This document shows, in pieces, positions 21,635-30,185 of a stretch of 64,000 nt of DNA (position 1 is its first letter; each line of letters begins with the position of its first letter). The DNA is from Rummeliibacillus suwonensis (GTDB lineage Bacteria > Bacillota > Bacilli > Bacillales_A > Planococcaceae). A program made the position numbers and the translations under genes. The notes beneath the pieces are model-generated. The model was given only the letters and a program-made list of their open reading frames with translations, ran no database searches and had not been told where the DNA came from. The stretch is taken from positions 1 to 64,000 of the forward strand of contig NZ_VCBL01000007.1 in the NCBI RefSeq assembly GCF_007896435.1, given 5' to 3'.

Positions 21635-22006
21635 ATGAATGTAGTAGCAACGAAAAATGCACCAGAAGCTATTGGACCATATGTACAAGGTGTAATCGCT
21701 AACAATCTTTTTTATAGCTCAGGACAGATTCCACTAACACCAGCAGGGGAATTTGTTGGCGGAGATATCACCCAACAAACCAATCAAGTTTTCGAAAATC
21801 TTGAAGCCGTTTTAGCAGAAGCTGGATCTTCTTTAGACAAAGTTGTCAAAACAACTGTTTTTATCGCGGATATGGAAGATTTTGCGGCCATGAATGAAGA
21901 ATATGCAAAACACTTTGGTGCACATAAGCCAGCACGTACTACAGTAGAAGTTGCAAGACTACCAAAGGATGCTAAAGTAGAAATTGAAGTTATTGCATTA
22001 ATTTAG
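21635..22006 (+). CDS. ridA: RidA family 2-iminobutanoate/2-iminopropanoate deaminase (YabJ)
   Basis: A 123-residue Rid-family protein that hydrolyses reactive enamine/imine intermediates. [13 protein letters not shown], the [24 protein letters not shown] block and the C-terminal [22 protein letters not shown] with the catalytic arginine are visible. AGGTGG precedes the ATG. In B. subtilis, yabJ is linked with purR in purine regulation; the same adjacency is kept. Confidence 0.94.
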   Translation: MNVVATKNAPEAIGPYVQGVIANNLFYSSGQIPLTPAGEFVGGDITQQTNQVFENLEAVLAEAGSSLDKVVKTTVFIADMEDFAAMNEEYAKHFGAHKPARTTVEVARLPKDAKVEIEVIALI

Positions 22007-22010
22007 ATTT

Positions 22011-22162
22011 ATCCCGCATTAACGGGCAGTAATGCTCCCCCTCAAAATTCAGCGAAAGCAAAGGCGGTAGGAGGGAGATCAACTGCCGCATGCGCCCGAT
22101 TGGTTTAACTAATAATCAGTGGGGGATGAAGAAAACCCCACTGATTAACATTTCACTTTATC
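22011..22162 (+). repeat. structured intergenic repeat, medium copy B
   Basis: It shares CCCGCATTAACGGGCAGTAA at the 5' end, AGATCAACTGCC and CCCGATTGGTT in the middle, and the 3' hairpin plus TTTCACTTTAT with copies A and C. The CTCAGGT...ACCTGAG domain is missing. Its 3' hairpin is an 11-bp perfect stem (AATCAGTGGGG/CCCCACTGATT) around the conserved ATGAAGAAAA-containing loop. It begins 4 bases after the ridA stop. Confidence 0.82.
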
Positions 22163-22190
22163 CTACTCTATCAATCGTGAATCACTTACG

Positions 22191-22229
22191 AAAAACAAGC
22201 CGCTATTGTAAAAGGGGCTTGTTTTTTAT
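22191..22229 (+). terminator. terminator after ridA/repeat B
   Basis: AAACAAGCC (22193-22201) pairs with GGCTTGTTT (22216-22224), followed by a T run. Confidence 0.85.
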
Positions 22230-22740
22230 TACTATAGTGTTATTTTTCTATAAAATGACAGACGTGTTGATTATTCAATTTAATCCATAAAAATAGAGGA
22301 ATTCGTTGATTGCAGCGAAGATCTTTATAAATGGTCCTGAAAATACAAGGTTTTTCAAAAATTACACCAAATAATGATTCCTAATTTTTGTAAAATCAAC
22401 ACACGTGATAAAATGAATTTCCACCTAGTCAACGGCTCCTTCATCTCTTGCTGTATATGAGTTGAACGGTTCGAACTTTTTACAAGAGGTTGATCTTCAC
22501 CTGTCCTTCTTCTTTTTAGTGGAGTTTTGAAATGTGCCAACGATAAAGCCCGTTTATTTCCAAAAGCAGATAAAAATCAATTTTTTAGTTCATAAAACAT
22601 AAGAAAAGATGGATTTTTGTCTATAAAAATGCCAATGCGATAGATTTTAGCAGCCTACTAGAAGTATGGGAAGAAGTTCACCGCCCGTTCCTGCGAGATA
22701 GAAACTAAATCATTTTTTAAATTATGAAAAAATTGTTTAA
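22230..22740. other. gene-free stretch, possible degraded reading-frame remnant
   Basis: No intact gene. Around 22610-22708 on the plus strand an open stretch reads ...WIFVYKNANAIDFSSLLEVWEE and ends VHRPFLRDRN-stop, preceded by an in-frame stop and no ribosome-binding site. It looks like the decayed 3' end of a gene I do not recognise. The rest is AT-rich and shows nothing I can name. Confidence 0.3.
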
Positions 22741-22746
22741 AATTAA

Positions 22747-22774
22747 GAAGGAGATAGTTATACTTTTCTTGAAT
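22747..22774 (+). promoter_or_regulatory. sigma-H promoter of spoVG
   Basis: GAAGGAGAT (22747-22755), a 12-bp spacer and CTTGAAT (22768-22774) fit the sigma-H pattern RnAGGAwWW-N11-12-RnnGAAT with two mismatches. spoVG is a classical sigma-H gene. Confidence 0.6.
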
Positions 22775-22825
22775 ATATAGTTAATAGATTCTGTTTCAAC
22801 ATCCAAGATGAGAGGTGGTGATAAA

Positions 22826-23119
22826 ATGGAAGTAACAGATGTAAGACTTCGTCGTGTAGAGACTGATGGCCGCATGCGTGCCATTGCTTCCATCACACTG
22901 GACAACGAATTCGTCGTGCATGATATCCGTGTCATTGATGGAAATGCGGGATTGTTTGTAGCAATGCCAAGTAAAAGGACACCAGATGGTGAGTTCCGTG
23001 ACATTGCACATCCGATTAACTCGAGTACACGATCAAAGATTCAAGAATCTGTCTTAGCAGCATACGCTGATTCTAGTAAGGAAGAAGTACAAGTACTTGA
23101 AAAAGAAAAAGCTCAATAA
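22826..23119 (+). CDS. spoVG: SpoVG RNA/DNA-binding regulator
   Basis: A 97-residue SpoVG protein: [39 protein letters not shown] and the [18 protein letters not shown] motif are near-invariant in the family. It acts in asymmetric division and post-transcriptional control. The ATG follows GAGAGGTGG. In B. subtilis glmU (gcaD) is the next gene; here an iron ABC operon intervenes. Confidence 0.95.
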   Translation: MEVTDVRLRRVETDGRMRAIASITLDNEFVVHDIRVIDGNAGLFVAMPSKRTPDGEFRDIAHPINSSTRSKIQESVLAAYADSSKEEVQVLEKEKAQ

Positions 23120-23132
23120 TACGTGAAGCAGA

Positions 23133-23168
23133 GAGCCTTTCAATATCTGAAGCAGGCTCTTTTTTTAT
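23133..23168 (+). terminator. spoVG terminator
   Basis: AGAGCCT (23133-23139) pairs with AGGCTCT (23155-23161), followed by TTTTTTT. Confidence 0.85.
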
Positions 23169-23419
23169 TGCCTGAAAATTACGTTTTACAGGGCGTTCCT
23201 TCAATTATTTGCTCCAGGGTCTCTACTGGACACGAATCCTCCTAAGAGTTACACAGGCTCCTCTCAGTCCATTTACACTACATGCTAAATCAGCAATCCC
23301 CTGACTTTTGGTGAAGGCTCATTTATAAAGGGCTCATTCCATAATTCGTTTTTTGATCCATTTCGTTAGAAAGAAACCATTTTTCTTTAGTATTCATATT
23401 GTTTTTTGGGGAGATTTGT
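23169..23419. other. intergenic stretch before the iron ABC operon
   Basis: No gene, repeat copy or hairpin with a clear role was seen in this segment between the spoVG terminator and the Fur-controlled promoter. Confidence 0.4.
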
Positions 23420-23455
23420 TTTACAATCAAAAAGCCGATAATGATAATCATTATC
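23420..23455 (+). promoter_or_regulatory. Fur-controlled promoter with perfect 19-bp Fur box
   Basis: GATAATGATAATCATTATC at 23437-23455 equals the canonical 19-bp Fur box at every position. TTTACA (23420-23425), a 17-bp spacer and GATAAT (23443-23448) place the box over the -10 element, so iron-loaded Fur should block transcription of the ABC operon. Confidence 0.9.
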
Positions 23456-23494
23456 AGTGCACTTTATAAATTTTAAAATAATTGAGGTGACATC

Positions 23495-24574
23495 TTGGAT
23501 ACACAAAATAGAAGCAGAATAGGCATGGGTAACATGTATTATGTTGTGATTGCTCTTTTAATCGTTTTTATACTGTTATCCGCTGTTTATTCTGTATCAA
23601 TTGGACAAGTCCATATCCCATTTAGACAGTCCATGGATATCCTATTGCACACCATTACAAATGGCAAGTTTGGTTCGCTTGACAACGTGCAAAGTGAGTC
23701 CTTTTTAAATATCATTTTACAAATAAGAATGCCTCGCGTTGTTTTCGCTTTATTAATTGGCATTGGGCTATCACTTTGCGGGACTGTTATGCAAGCAGTT
23801 GTGCAAAATCCACTTGCTGACCCATACATACTAGGAATTTCATCAGGAGCCTCATTAGGGGCAACTTTTGCTATTTTAGTTGGTTTTGGTAGTAGTGCTC
23901 TTCTCGCTCAATTTGGCGTAGCATTCGGAGCCTTTGTGGGGGCAATGTTGACTTCAGTGGCAGTGTTGGTGTTATCGAGTATTGGAGGTAAAGCAACATC
24001 TGTAAAGTTAGTTTTGTCAGGGGTTGTCATCGGAGCATTATGTAGTTCATTTTCAAGTTTAATCATTTTCTTTGCTAATAATGCTGAGGGAATAAAAACG
24101 GTCACCTTTTGGTCAATGGGGAGCTTAGCATCTTCAAGTTGGGACAAGGCACCGATCATGGTGATTGTTGTTTTATTGGGCGCTATTTTATTTCTATTTC
24201 AACATCGAATATTAAACACCATGCTATTAGGTGATGAATCGGCGATTACATTAGGAATCAATTTAAGTGCTTACAGAAAATTCTATATGATTGCCACTGC
24301 TCTCGTTACAGGAACAATGGTGGCCTATGCAGGAATGATTGGGTTTGTAGGTCTGATTATTCCACATATAGCAAGAGGGATTTTTGGCGCAGATCATAAA
24401 CGATTGATGCTTGGAACTTTGTTATTAGGTGGCCTTTTCATGATTTGGGCAGACGTTTTGTCACGAATTTTAATCGAAAATGTTGAGTTGCCAATTGGTA
24501 TCATTACTTCTGTAATTGGATCACCATTGTTTATCTATATGATTGTAAAAAAAGGATACAATTTTGGAGGGTAG
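23495..24574 (+). CDS. FecCD-family iron-siderophore ABC transporter permease
   Basis: A 359-residue BtuC/FecCD permease with an N-terminal transmembrane helix and about nine more hydrophobic helices. Signature segments: RMPRVVFALLIGIGLSLCGTVMQAVVQNPLADPYILGISSGAS and FVGLIIPHIARGIFG...ADVLSRI. TTG 23495 follows GAGGTGACATC. It is the first gene of a three-gene permease-ATPase-lipoprotein operon under Fur control. One permease is encoded, so a homodimer is expected. The chelate transported (siderophore, heme or other) cannot be read from sequence. Confidence 0.88.
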   Translation: MDTQNRSRIGMGNMYYVVIALLIVFILLSAVYSVSIGQVHIPFRQSMDILLHTITNGKFGSLDNVQSESFLNIILQIRMPRVVFALLIGIGLSLCGTVMQAVVQNPLADPYILGISSGASLGATFAILVGFGSSALLAQFGVAFGAFVGAMLTSVAVLVLSSIGGKATSVKLVLSGVVIGALCSSFSSLIIFFANNAEGIKTVTFWSMGSLASSSWDKAPIMVIVVLLGAILFLFQHRILNTMLLGDESAITLGINLSAYRKFYMIATALVTGTMVAYAGMIGFVGLIIPHIARGIFGADHKRLMLGTLLLGGLFMIWADVLSRILIENVELPIGIITSVIGSPLFIYMIVKKGYNFGG

Positions 24575-24581
24575 ATAGAAA

Positions 24582-25343
24582 ATGGAGTTAGTCGTAAAAG
24601 ATATTGATGTCAATATAGGAAAAAAGGAAATCGTCAAAAATATATCTCTTCAAGTGAAAAATCAGCAGTTTGTAGGTCTAATAGGTCCGAATGGTTGTGG
24701 AAAGTCTACATTCTTGAAAAGTATTTATAAAAGTTTGAAGCCACAAAAAGGGCTTGTTTTATTGGATGATTTAGATGTTTTGAAAGCCTCCGAAAAGAAA
24801 GTTTCACAAAATCTAGGAGTTGTTGGACAGTTCAATGAGATGCATTTTGATCTGACAGTACAGCAAATGGTCATGTTGGGGAGAACACCGCACAAAAAAC
24901 TACTTGAGTCAGATAGGCATGAGGATTTTGAAATTGTAGAGGAAGCACTAACGCGAACTAATTTACTAGATTACAAAACTCGCAGTTTCTTATCCTTATC
25001 TGGTGGTGAAAAACAGCGCGTTATCTTAGCGCGAACTATTGCACAGCAGCCAAAATTTATGATTTTAGATGAGCCGACAAATCACTTAGATATCCGCTAT
25101 CAAATTGAAATTTTATCATGTGTCAAAAATTTAAATATTGGTGTTTTAGCAGCCCTTCATGATTTAGAACTCGCAGCACATTATTGTGATTATTTATATG
25201 CAGTAAAAGACGGTGAAGTCTATGCGTATGGTACACCCGAAGAAGTTTTAACACCAGAAATCATTGAAGCCTTATACCAAATCAAATGCCAAACCTATAA
25301 AAATCCAATTACAAATGGATTAAGTTTTGCGTACGAAATATAG
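24582..25343 (+). CDS. iron-siderophore ABC transporter ATP-binding protein (FecE/FhuC type)
   Basis: A 253-residue ATPase with Walker A GPNGCGKST, signature LSGGEKQRV, Walker B FMILDEPTNHLD and H-loop LAALHDLELAAHYCD. It starts 7 bases after the permease stop and is followed 9 bases later by the binding-protein gene. It energises import by the FecCD permease. Confidence 0.9.
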   Translation: MELVVKDIDVNIGKKEIVKNISLQVKNQQFVGLIGPNGCGKSTFLKSIYKSLKPQKGLVLLDDLDVLKASEKKVSQNLGVVGQFNEMHFDLTVQQMVMLGRTPHKKLLESDRHEDFEIVEEALTRTNLLDYKTRSFLSLSGGEKQRVILARTIAQQPKFMILDEPTNHLDIRYQIEILSCVKNLNIGVLAALHDLELAAHYCDYLYAVKDGEVYAYGTPEEVLTPEIIEALYQIKCQTYKNPITNGLSFAYEI

Positions 25344-25352
25344 GAGGAAATC

Positions 25353-26408
25353 ATGAAAAAGAAACTATTTATAGGAATTTTATTAGCCGCATTATTAACA
25401 TTAACCGCTTGTGGAGGAACAGAGAAAAGTAAAGATACATCTTCTTCAAATGATAAAAAAACAGAGGAAAAAACGGAGTATCCTGTCACAATTCATAACT
25501 ATGCAAAAGCTGAAGGTGGAACAGAGTGGAAAGAAAAGGACCAAACATTCGATAAAGCACCAGAACGTATTATGGCAAATACAAAACCAGCAGCTGAGTT
25601 GTTATTACACCTTGGATTAGGAGATAAAATTGTCGGAGTGGGTGCAGATTTTGGCGCTTCAGATGAATCAGTCGCAAAAGAATATGCCAAACTAAAAATT
25701 CTTAGTGGGGACTATGTAGGAAAAGAAACAACACTTGGCACAAGCCCAGATTTAGTATTGGGTAGAGGTGATTTATTCGACAATGCAGAGTGGGGCGTCG
25801 GGACAGTAGACTCGCTCAATGAAATGGGTGTTAAAACCTATGTCTTGGGATCATCTGTTACAGGTGGTACGTACGATTCTATTTATACAGATATCGAGAA
25901 TATCGGTAAAATTTTCAATGTTCAAGATAAAGCAGAAAGTTTTGCGAAAGAATTAAAAGATAAAGAAAAATCAATTGAAAAGAAATTAGCCAATATTCAA
26001 GAAAATAAAAAATTTGCACTTTTATTTATCTCAGATCCAAAAGATGTATCTATATATCCAGCGAACGGTGAAACTTTCTTCAATGAATCTTTTGAAAAAA
26101 TGGTAAGATTAGATAATGTATTTAAAGATGTAAAAGGCGATAGTGTAGCTATTGAGAAATTAATCGATGCAGATCCTGATGTACTCATTATTCCTGATTG
26201 GCAGACATACAATGGTGATGATGCTGAAAAGGATCCCGAAAAAATTAAAAAGGCTCTTTATGCAAATCCTAAATTATCAGGCATGAAAGCTATCAAAAAC
26301 AAACAAATTTATGCTGTTGATTATAATTATATGTTTGGTTATGGTTATGATACTATTGACGGTATGGAAAAATTGGCTAAAGAAATGTATCCAGATCTAT
26401 TTAAATAA
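25353..26408 (+). CDS. iron-siderophore ABC transporter substrate-binding lipoprotein
   Basis: A 351-residue lipoprotein with signal peptide and lipobox LTAC (Cys about residue 20), a Ser/Lys/Glu-rich tether, and a class III (helical-backbone) periplasmic-binding fold: PERIMANTKPAAELLLHLGLGDKIVGVG, TSPDLVLGR and ADPDVLIIPDW segments fit FepB/FecB-like proteins. It is preceded by AGGAGG and followed by a terminator. Ligand identity is unknown. Confidence 0.87.
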   Translation: MKKKLFIGILLAALLTLTACGGTEKSKDTSSSNDKKTEEKTEYPVTIHNYAKAEGGTEWKEKDQTFDKAPERIMANTKPAAELLLHLGLGDKIVGVGADFGASDESVAKEYAKLKILSGDYVGKETTLGTSPDLVLGRGDLFDNAEWGVGTVDSLNEMGVKTYVLGSSVTGGTYDSIYTDIENIGKIFNVQDKAESFAKELKDKEKSIEKKLANIQENKKFALLFISDPKDVSIYPANGETFFNESFEKMVRLDNVFKDVKGDSVAIEKLIDADPDVLIIPDWQTYNGDDAEKDPEKIKKALYANPKLSGMKAIKNKQIYAVDYNYMFGYGYDTIDGMEKLAKEMYPDLFK

Positions 26409-26431
26409 GGTCAATTGGGAATAAATAAACG

Positions 26432-26473
26432 GCTATCTAAAAGTGGAGGTAATCTATTTTTAGATAGCTTTCT
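26432..26473 (+). terminator. iron ABC operon terminator
   Basis: GCTATCTAAAA (26432-26442) pairs with TTTTAGATAGC (26458-26468), followed by TTTCTTT. Confidence 0.82.
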
Positions 26474-26632
26474 TTACTTAAAAGGCTAAAAATTCAATTT
26501 TATTAGTAAAAAAGAAAAGAATTAATATAATAATGGTTTTGTAAATGTTTTGTCAAGTCATAAAGTCTTGAAAATTAATGAAATTTGCTTTATAGTCTAA
26601 AGAGAAAATCTGCTTAATGGAGGACTTATGAA

Positions 26633-28003
26633 ATGACGAATATTTATGCTGTAGTTTTGGCTGCGGGCCAAGGCACTCGTATGAAGTCCAAATTATATAA
26701 AGTTCTTCATCCGGTTTGTGGTAAGCCAATGGTAGAACATGTGGTAGAGCATATTCGAGAATTGAATGCAAAACGCATTGTGACAGTTGTTGGTCACGGT
26801 GCTGAGAAAGTTCAAGAGCAATTGAAAGATAAAAGCGAATATGTGTTGCAAGCTGAACAATTAGGTACAGCCCATGCGGTTCAACAAGCAGAGTCGCTAC
26901 TCGGTGATTTAGAAGGTACAACAATTGTTATTTGTGGCGATACACCATTGATTCGTCCAGAAACAATAAAAGCATTGTATGAATATCACGAAGCAAATCA
27001 AGCTAAAGCGACGATTTTAACGGCCATAGCCGAAGATCCTACAGGTTACGGTCGTATTTTACGAGAAGAAAATGGTCAGGTAGCGCAAATCGTCGAACAT
27101 AAGGATGCAACACCTGAACAACGAAACGTAACCGAGATCAATACAGGAACATATTGTTTTGATAATAAGGCATTGTTTGCTGCATTGAAACAAGTCAACA
27201 ATGATAATGCACAAGGTGAATATTATTTGCCAGATGTGATTGAAATTTTGCAAAAACAAGGTGAAGTTGTAGCAGCATATGTAACAGATAACTTCTCCGA
27301 AACACTTGGTGTAAATGATCGAGTTGCTTTATCGCAAGCAGAAAAGATCATGCGGACTCATATCAATGAAAAGCATATGCGTAATGGTGTTACCATTATT
27401 AATCCAGAAAACACTTATATAAGCGTGGATGCGCAAATTGGTCGTGATACAGTTATTCAACCAGGTGTCGTGATCGAAGGTACTTCTGTCATTGGGGAAG
27501 ATTGTTTAATAGGACCTAACAGTCATATTCAAAATAGCCGGATTGGCGATCGAACTTCCGTACATTCTTCTGTTGTTGAAGATAGCCAAGTCGGAGATGA
27601 TGTTGCAATTGGACCATTTGCACATATACGCCCAGCATCAAATGTTGGCAACCATGCGAAAGTTGGTAATTTTGTCGAGTTGAAAAAAACGACACTTGAT
27701 GAAGGCAGCAAAGTATCGCATCTTACTTATTTAGGGGACGCGAAAGTTGGTGCTGATGTCAATATCGGCTGTGGTACAATTACTGTAAATTATGACGGGA
27801 AAAATAAATACCAAACAGTCATTGAGGATCATGCGTTTGTTGGATGTAATGCGAATTTAATAGCTCCTGTCACAGTTGGCAAAAATGCATTTGTCGCTGC
27901 TGGCTCAACCATTACAACGGATGTTCCAGAAAATGCACTTGCTATCGGTCGTTCTAGACAAGAAAACAAAGAAAACTATGTGAACAAATTAAATTTAAAA
28001 TAA
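26633..28003 (+). CDS. glmU: bifunctional GlcNAc-1-P uridylyltransferase / GlcN-1-P acetyltransferase
   Basis: A 456-residue enzyme that makes UDP-GlcNAc for peptidoglycan and teichoic acids. The N-terminal nucleotidyltransferase shows [19 protein letters not shown] and EQLGTAHAV; the C-terminal left-handed beta helix shows hexapeptide repeats and [11 protein letters not shown]...[11 protein letters not shown]. The ATG follows GGAGG. The gene keeps its place before prs but has been separated from spoVG. Confidence 0.96.
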   Translation: MTNIYAVVLAAGQGTRMKSKLYKVLHPVCGKPMVEHVVEHIRELNAKRIVTVVGHGAEKVQEQLKDKSEYVLQAEQLGTAHAVQQAESLLGDLEGTTIVICGDTPLIRPETIKALYEYHEANQAKATILTAIAEDPTGYGRILREENGQVAQIVEHKDATPEQRNVTEINTGTYCFDNKALFAALKQVNNDNAQGEYYLPDVIEILQKQGEVVAAYVTDNFSETLGVNDRVALSQAEKIMRTHINEKHMRNGVTIINPENTYISVDAQIGRDTVIQPGVVIEGTSVIGEDCLIGPNSHIQNSRIGDRTSVHSSVVEDSQVGDDVAIGPFAHIRPASNVGNHAKVGNFVELKKTTLDEGSKVSHLTYLGDAKVGADVNIGCGTITVNYDGKNKYQTVIEDHAFVGCNANLIAPVTVGKNAFVAAGSTITTDVPENALAIGRSRQENKENYVNKLNLK

Positions 28004-28026
28004 TTAAACATTAACAGGAGGCCATT

Positions 28027-28986
28027 ATGCCGTATCAATATGCTAACTCAAATTTAAAAATCTTTTCACTAAATTCAAACGAACCACTTGCAGCAGCAAT
28101 TGCTAAAGAAGTAGGGGTAGAGTTAGGAAAAAGTTCTGTAAAACATTTCAGTGATGGAGAAATTCAAATTAGTATTGAGGAAAGTATTCGTGGTTGTGAC
28201 GTATTTATCGTGCAGTCAACTTCAGCTCCAGTAAATGAAAATTTAATGGAACTACTTATTATGGTTGATGCTGTGAAACGTGCTTCTGCACGCACAGTAA
28301 ATGTAGTAATGCCATACTATGGCTATGCTCGTCAAGACCGTAAAGCACGCTCACGTGAACCAATTACGGCAAAATTAGTGGCAAACTTATTAGAAACTGC
28401 TGGCGCAACTCGTGTAGTTGTTCTTGATTTACATGCTCCACAAATTCAAGGCTTCTTCGATATTTTAATCGATCATTTAATGGGGGTACCATTATTATCT
28501 GATTACTTCAAACAAAAAGGCTTCAATCCAGAAGATGTTGTCGTTGTATCACCTGACCATGGTGGCGTAACTCGTGCTCGTAAAATGGCAGAACGTTTGA
28601 AAGCACCAATCGCTATTATCGATAAACGTCGTCCAAAACCAAATGTAGCAGAAGTGATGAATATTGTCGGTAATGTTGAAGGAAAAGTTTGTATCTTAAT
28701 CGATGATATTATTGACACAGCAGGTACCATCACAATCGGTGCGGAAGCTCTTGTCAAAAGCGGTGCAAAAGAAGTGTATGCTTGTTGTACACATCCTGTA
28801 TTATCAGGCCCAGCAATTGAACGTATTGAAAACTCTGTGATCAAGGAATTAGTTGTAACGGATTCAATTCAATTACCAAAAGAAAAGAAAATACCAAAAA
28901 TTAAAGAATTATCAGTTGCTACATTACTTGCAGATGCAATCGTTCGTATTTATGAAAATAAATCTGTAAGTAAATTATTTGATTAA
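28027..28986 (+). CDS. prs: ribose-phosphate pyrophosphokinase
   Basis: A 319-residue PRPP synthase. [13 protein letters not shown] (ATP/ribose-5-P site), [13 protein letters not shown] and the PRPP loop [15 protein letters not shown] are clear. Starts after ACAGGAGG, 23 bases behind glmU. In B. subtilis ctc follows; here a terminator and then pth follow. Confidence 0.96.
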   Translation: MPYQYANSNLKIFSLNSNEPLAAAIAKEVGVELGKSSVKHFSDGEIQISIEESIRGCDVFIVQSTSAPVNENLMELLIMVDAVKRASARTVNVVMPYYGYARQDRKARSREPITAKLVANLLETAGATRVVVLDLHAPQIQGFFDILIDHLMGVPLLSDYFKQKGFNPEDVVVVSPDHGGVTRARKMAERLKAPIAIIDKRRPKPNVAEVMNIVGNVEGKVCILIDDIIDTAGTITIGAEALVKSGAKEVYACCTHPVLSGPAIERIENSVIKELVVTDSIQLPKEKKIPKIKELSVATLLADAIVRIYENKSVSKLFD

Positions 28987-29063
28987 TCGTCAGTTTTTAA
29001 GCAGCTGTTTAAAATAGGATTTCAGTTTCACTTATGTGATGTAGAAAAACGAATCCTAAAAGA

Positions 29064-29105
29064 AAAAATAGCATGTTAGGAGTGATGCTAGCATGCTATT
29101 TTTTT
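29064..29105 (+). terminator. prs terminator
   Basis: AAATAGCATG pairs with CATGCTATTT (ending near 29101), flanked by A and T tracts, with a TTTTTTT tail. Confidence 0.85.
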
Positions 29106-29245
29106 GATATACAGATACATGCTTTTGGAGAAAAATAAGAAGTGTGGGATAAGAACCATAGAAATAGTTCAACATTGAAATTTTTCTAATTTTAAAAGCA
29201 TATGTTAAAATAACAGGGATTAGTTAAAAAAGGAAGATACCAAAT

Positions 29246-29803
29246 ATGAAATTAATAATTGGTCTAGGGAATCCTGGAAAAGAATACGAACATACACACC
29301 ACAATGTTGGGTTTGCTACCATTGATTTACTAGCAGAAAAGTGGAACATTCCATTAAATCAACAAAAATTTAATGCGCTGTATGGTATGGCTCACCGTCC
29401 AGAGGGAAAAGTAATGCTGCTGAAGCCGCTAACATATATGAACTTATCTGGTGAAGCTGTTCGCCCTATGATGGATTATTTTGATGTTGATGTAGAAGAT
29501 ATTGTTGTCATTTATGATGATCTAGACTTAGAAAAAGGCAAATTGCGCCTCCGTCAAAAAGGAAGTGCAGGTGGTCATAATGGAATTAAATCTCTGATTC
29601 AACATATAGGCACGCAAAATTTTAACCGTATTCGTATAGGGATTAGTCGTCCACCAGCAGGAATGAAAGTGCCAGATTATGTACTTTCAAGATTCTCAAA
29701 AGAGGAACAATCATTGATGCAAGATGCATTTCGTCGTGCCGCAGATGCATGTGAATATTGGTTGGAAAAACCATTTATCGAAGTGATGAATCGTTTCAAC
29801 TAA
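29246..29803 (+). CDS. pth: peptidyl-tRNA hydrolase
   Basis: A 185-residue enzyme that recycles peptidyl-tRNA. [20 protein letters not shown] with the catalytic histidine, [43 protein letters not shown] and RIRIGISRP are the family motifs. Known as spoVC in B. subtilis. The start follows AGGAAG. Confidence 0.95.
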   Translation: MKLIIGLGNPGKEYEHTHHNVGFATIDLLAEKWNIPLNQQKFNALYGMAHRPEGKVMLLKPLTYMNLSGEAVRPMMDYFDVDVEDIVVIYDDLDLEKGKLRLRQKGSAGGHNGIKSLIQHIGTQNFNRIRIGISRPPAGMKVPDYVLSRFSKEEQSLMQDAFRRAADACEYWLEKPFIEVMNRFN

Positions 29804-29810
29804 TCATGAA

Positions 29811-29839
29811 GCATAAAAGATGCCAAAGCTGTCTATACT
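29811..29839 (+). promoter_or_regulatory. sigma-F promoter of fin
   Basis: GCATA (29811-29815), a 15-bp spacer and GTCTATACT (29831-29839) match the sigma-F consensus GYATA-N15-GGNNANANT except one base. fin is a known sigma-F target. Confidence 0.72.
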
Positions 29840-29861
29840 TCTTATAAAGGGAGGCATGCTT

Positions 29862-30089
29862 ATGGCTATTCGTTACAGATGTCGTCATTGCAACACGGAA
29901 ATAGGCGTATTGCCATTTGATTCTGAAGATAGTATTCGTAAACTTCATCAACTAAGTGAACAAGAAGCCAAAGAATTCATCCATCATGAGCAAAATGGTG
30001 ACACCACCGTAGAAAGTATTTGTGAACATTGCGAAAACTCACTGAAGAAGTTCCCAAATTATTATGCATTAAAAAATTGGTTACAGTAA
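29862..30089 (+). CDS. fin: anti-sigma-F factor Fin (YabK)
   Basis: A 75-residue zinc-ribbon-like protein with CRHC near the N-terminus and CEHC near the C-terminus. In B. subtilis, Fin helps switch RNA polymerase from sigma-F to sigma-G in the forespore. The ATG at 29862 lies 7 bases after AAGGGAGG. A sigma-F-type promoter lies directly upstream. Confidence 0.92.
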   Translation: MAIRYRCRHCNTEIGVLPFDSEDSIRKLHQLSEQEAKEFIHHEQNGDTTVESICEHCENSLKKFPNYYALKNWLQ

Positions 30090-30093
30090 AATC

Positions 30094-30127
30094 GCTTTGG
30101 CGCTTCGTGCGTCCAAGGCCTTTTTCT
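30094..30127 (+). terminator. fin terminator
   Basis: GCTTTGG pairs with CCAAGGC (one G-U) around CGCTTCGTGCGT, followed by CTTTTT. Confidence 0.7.
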
Positions 30128-30185
30128 GTATTTGTACATTGACGATACATACATGTAGTTGTCAAACAAAGAAGGGAGGCCCATT

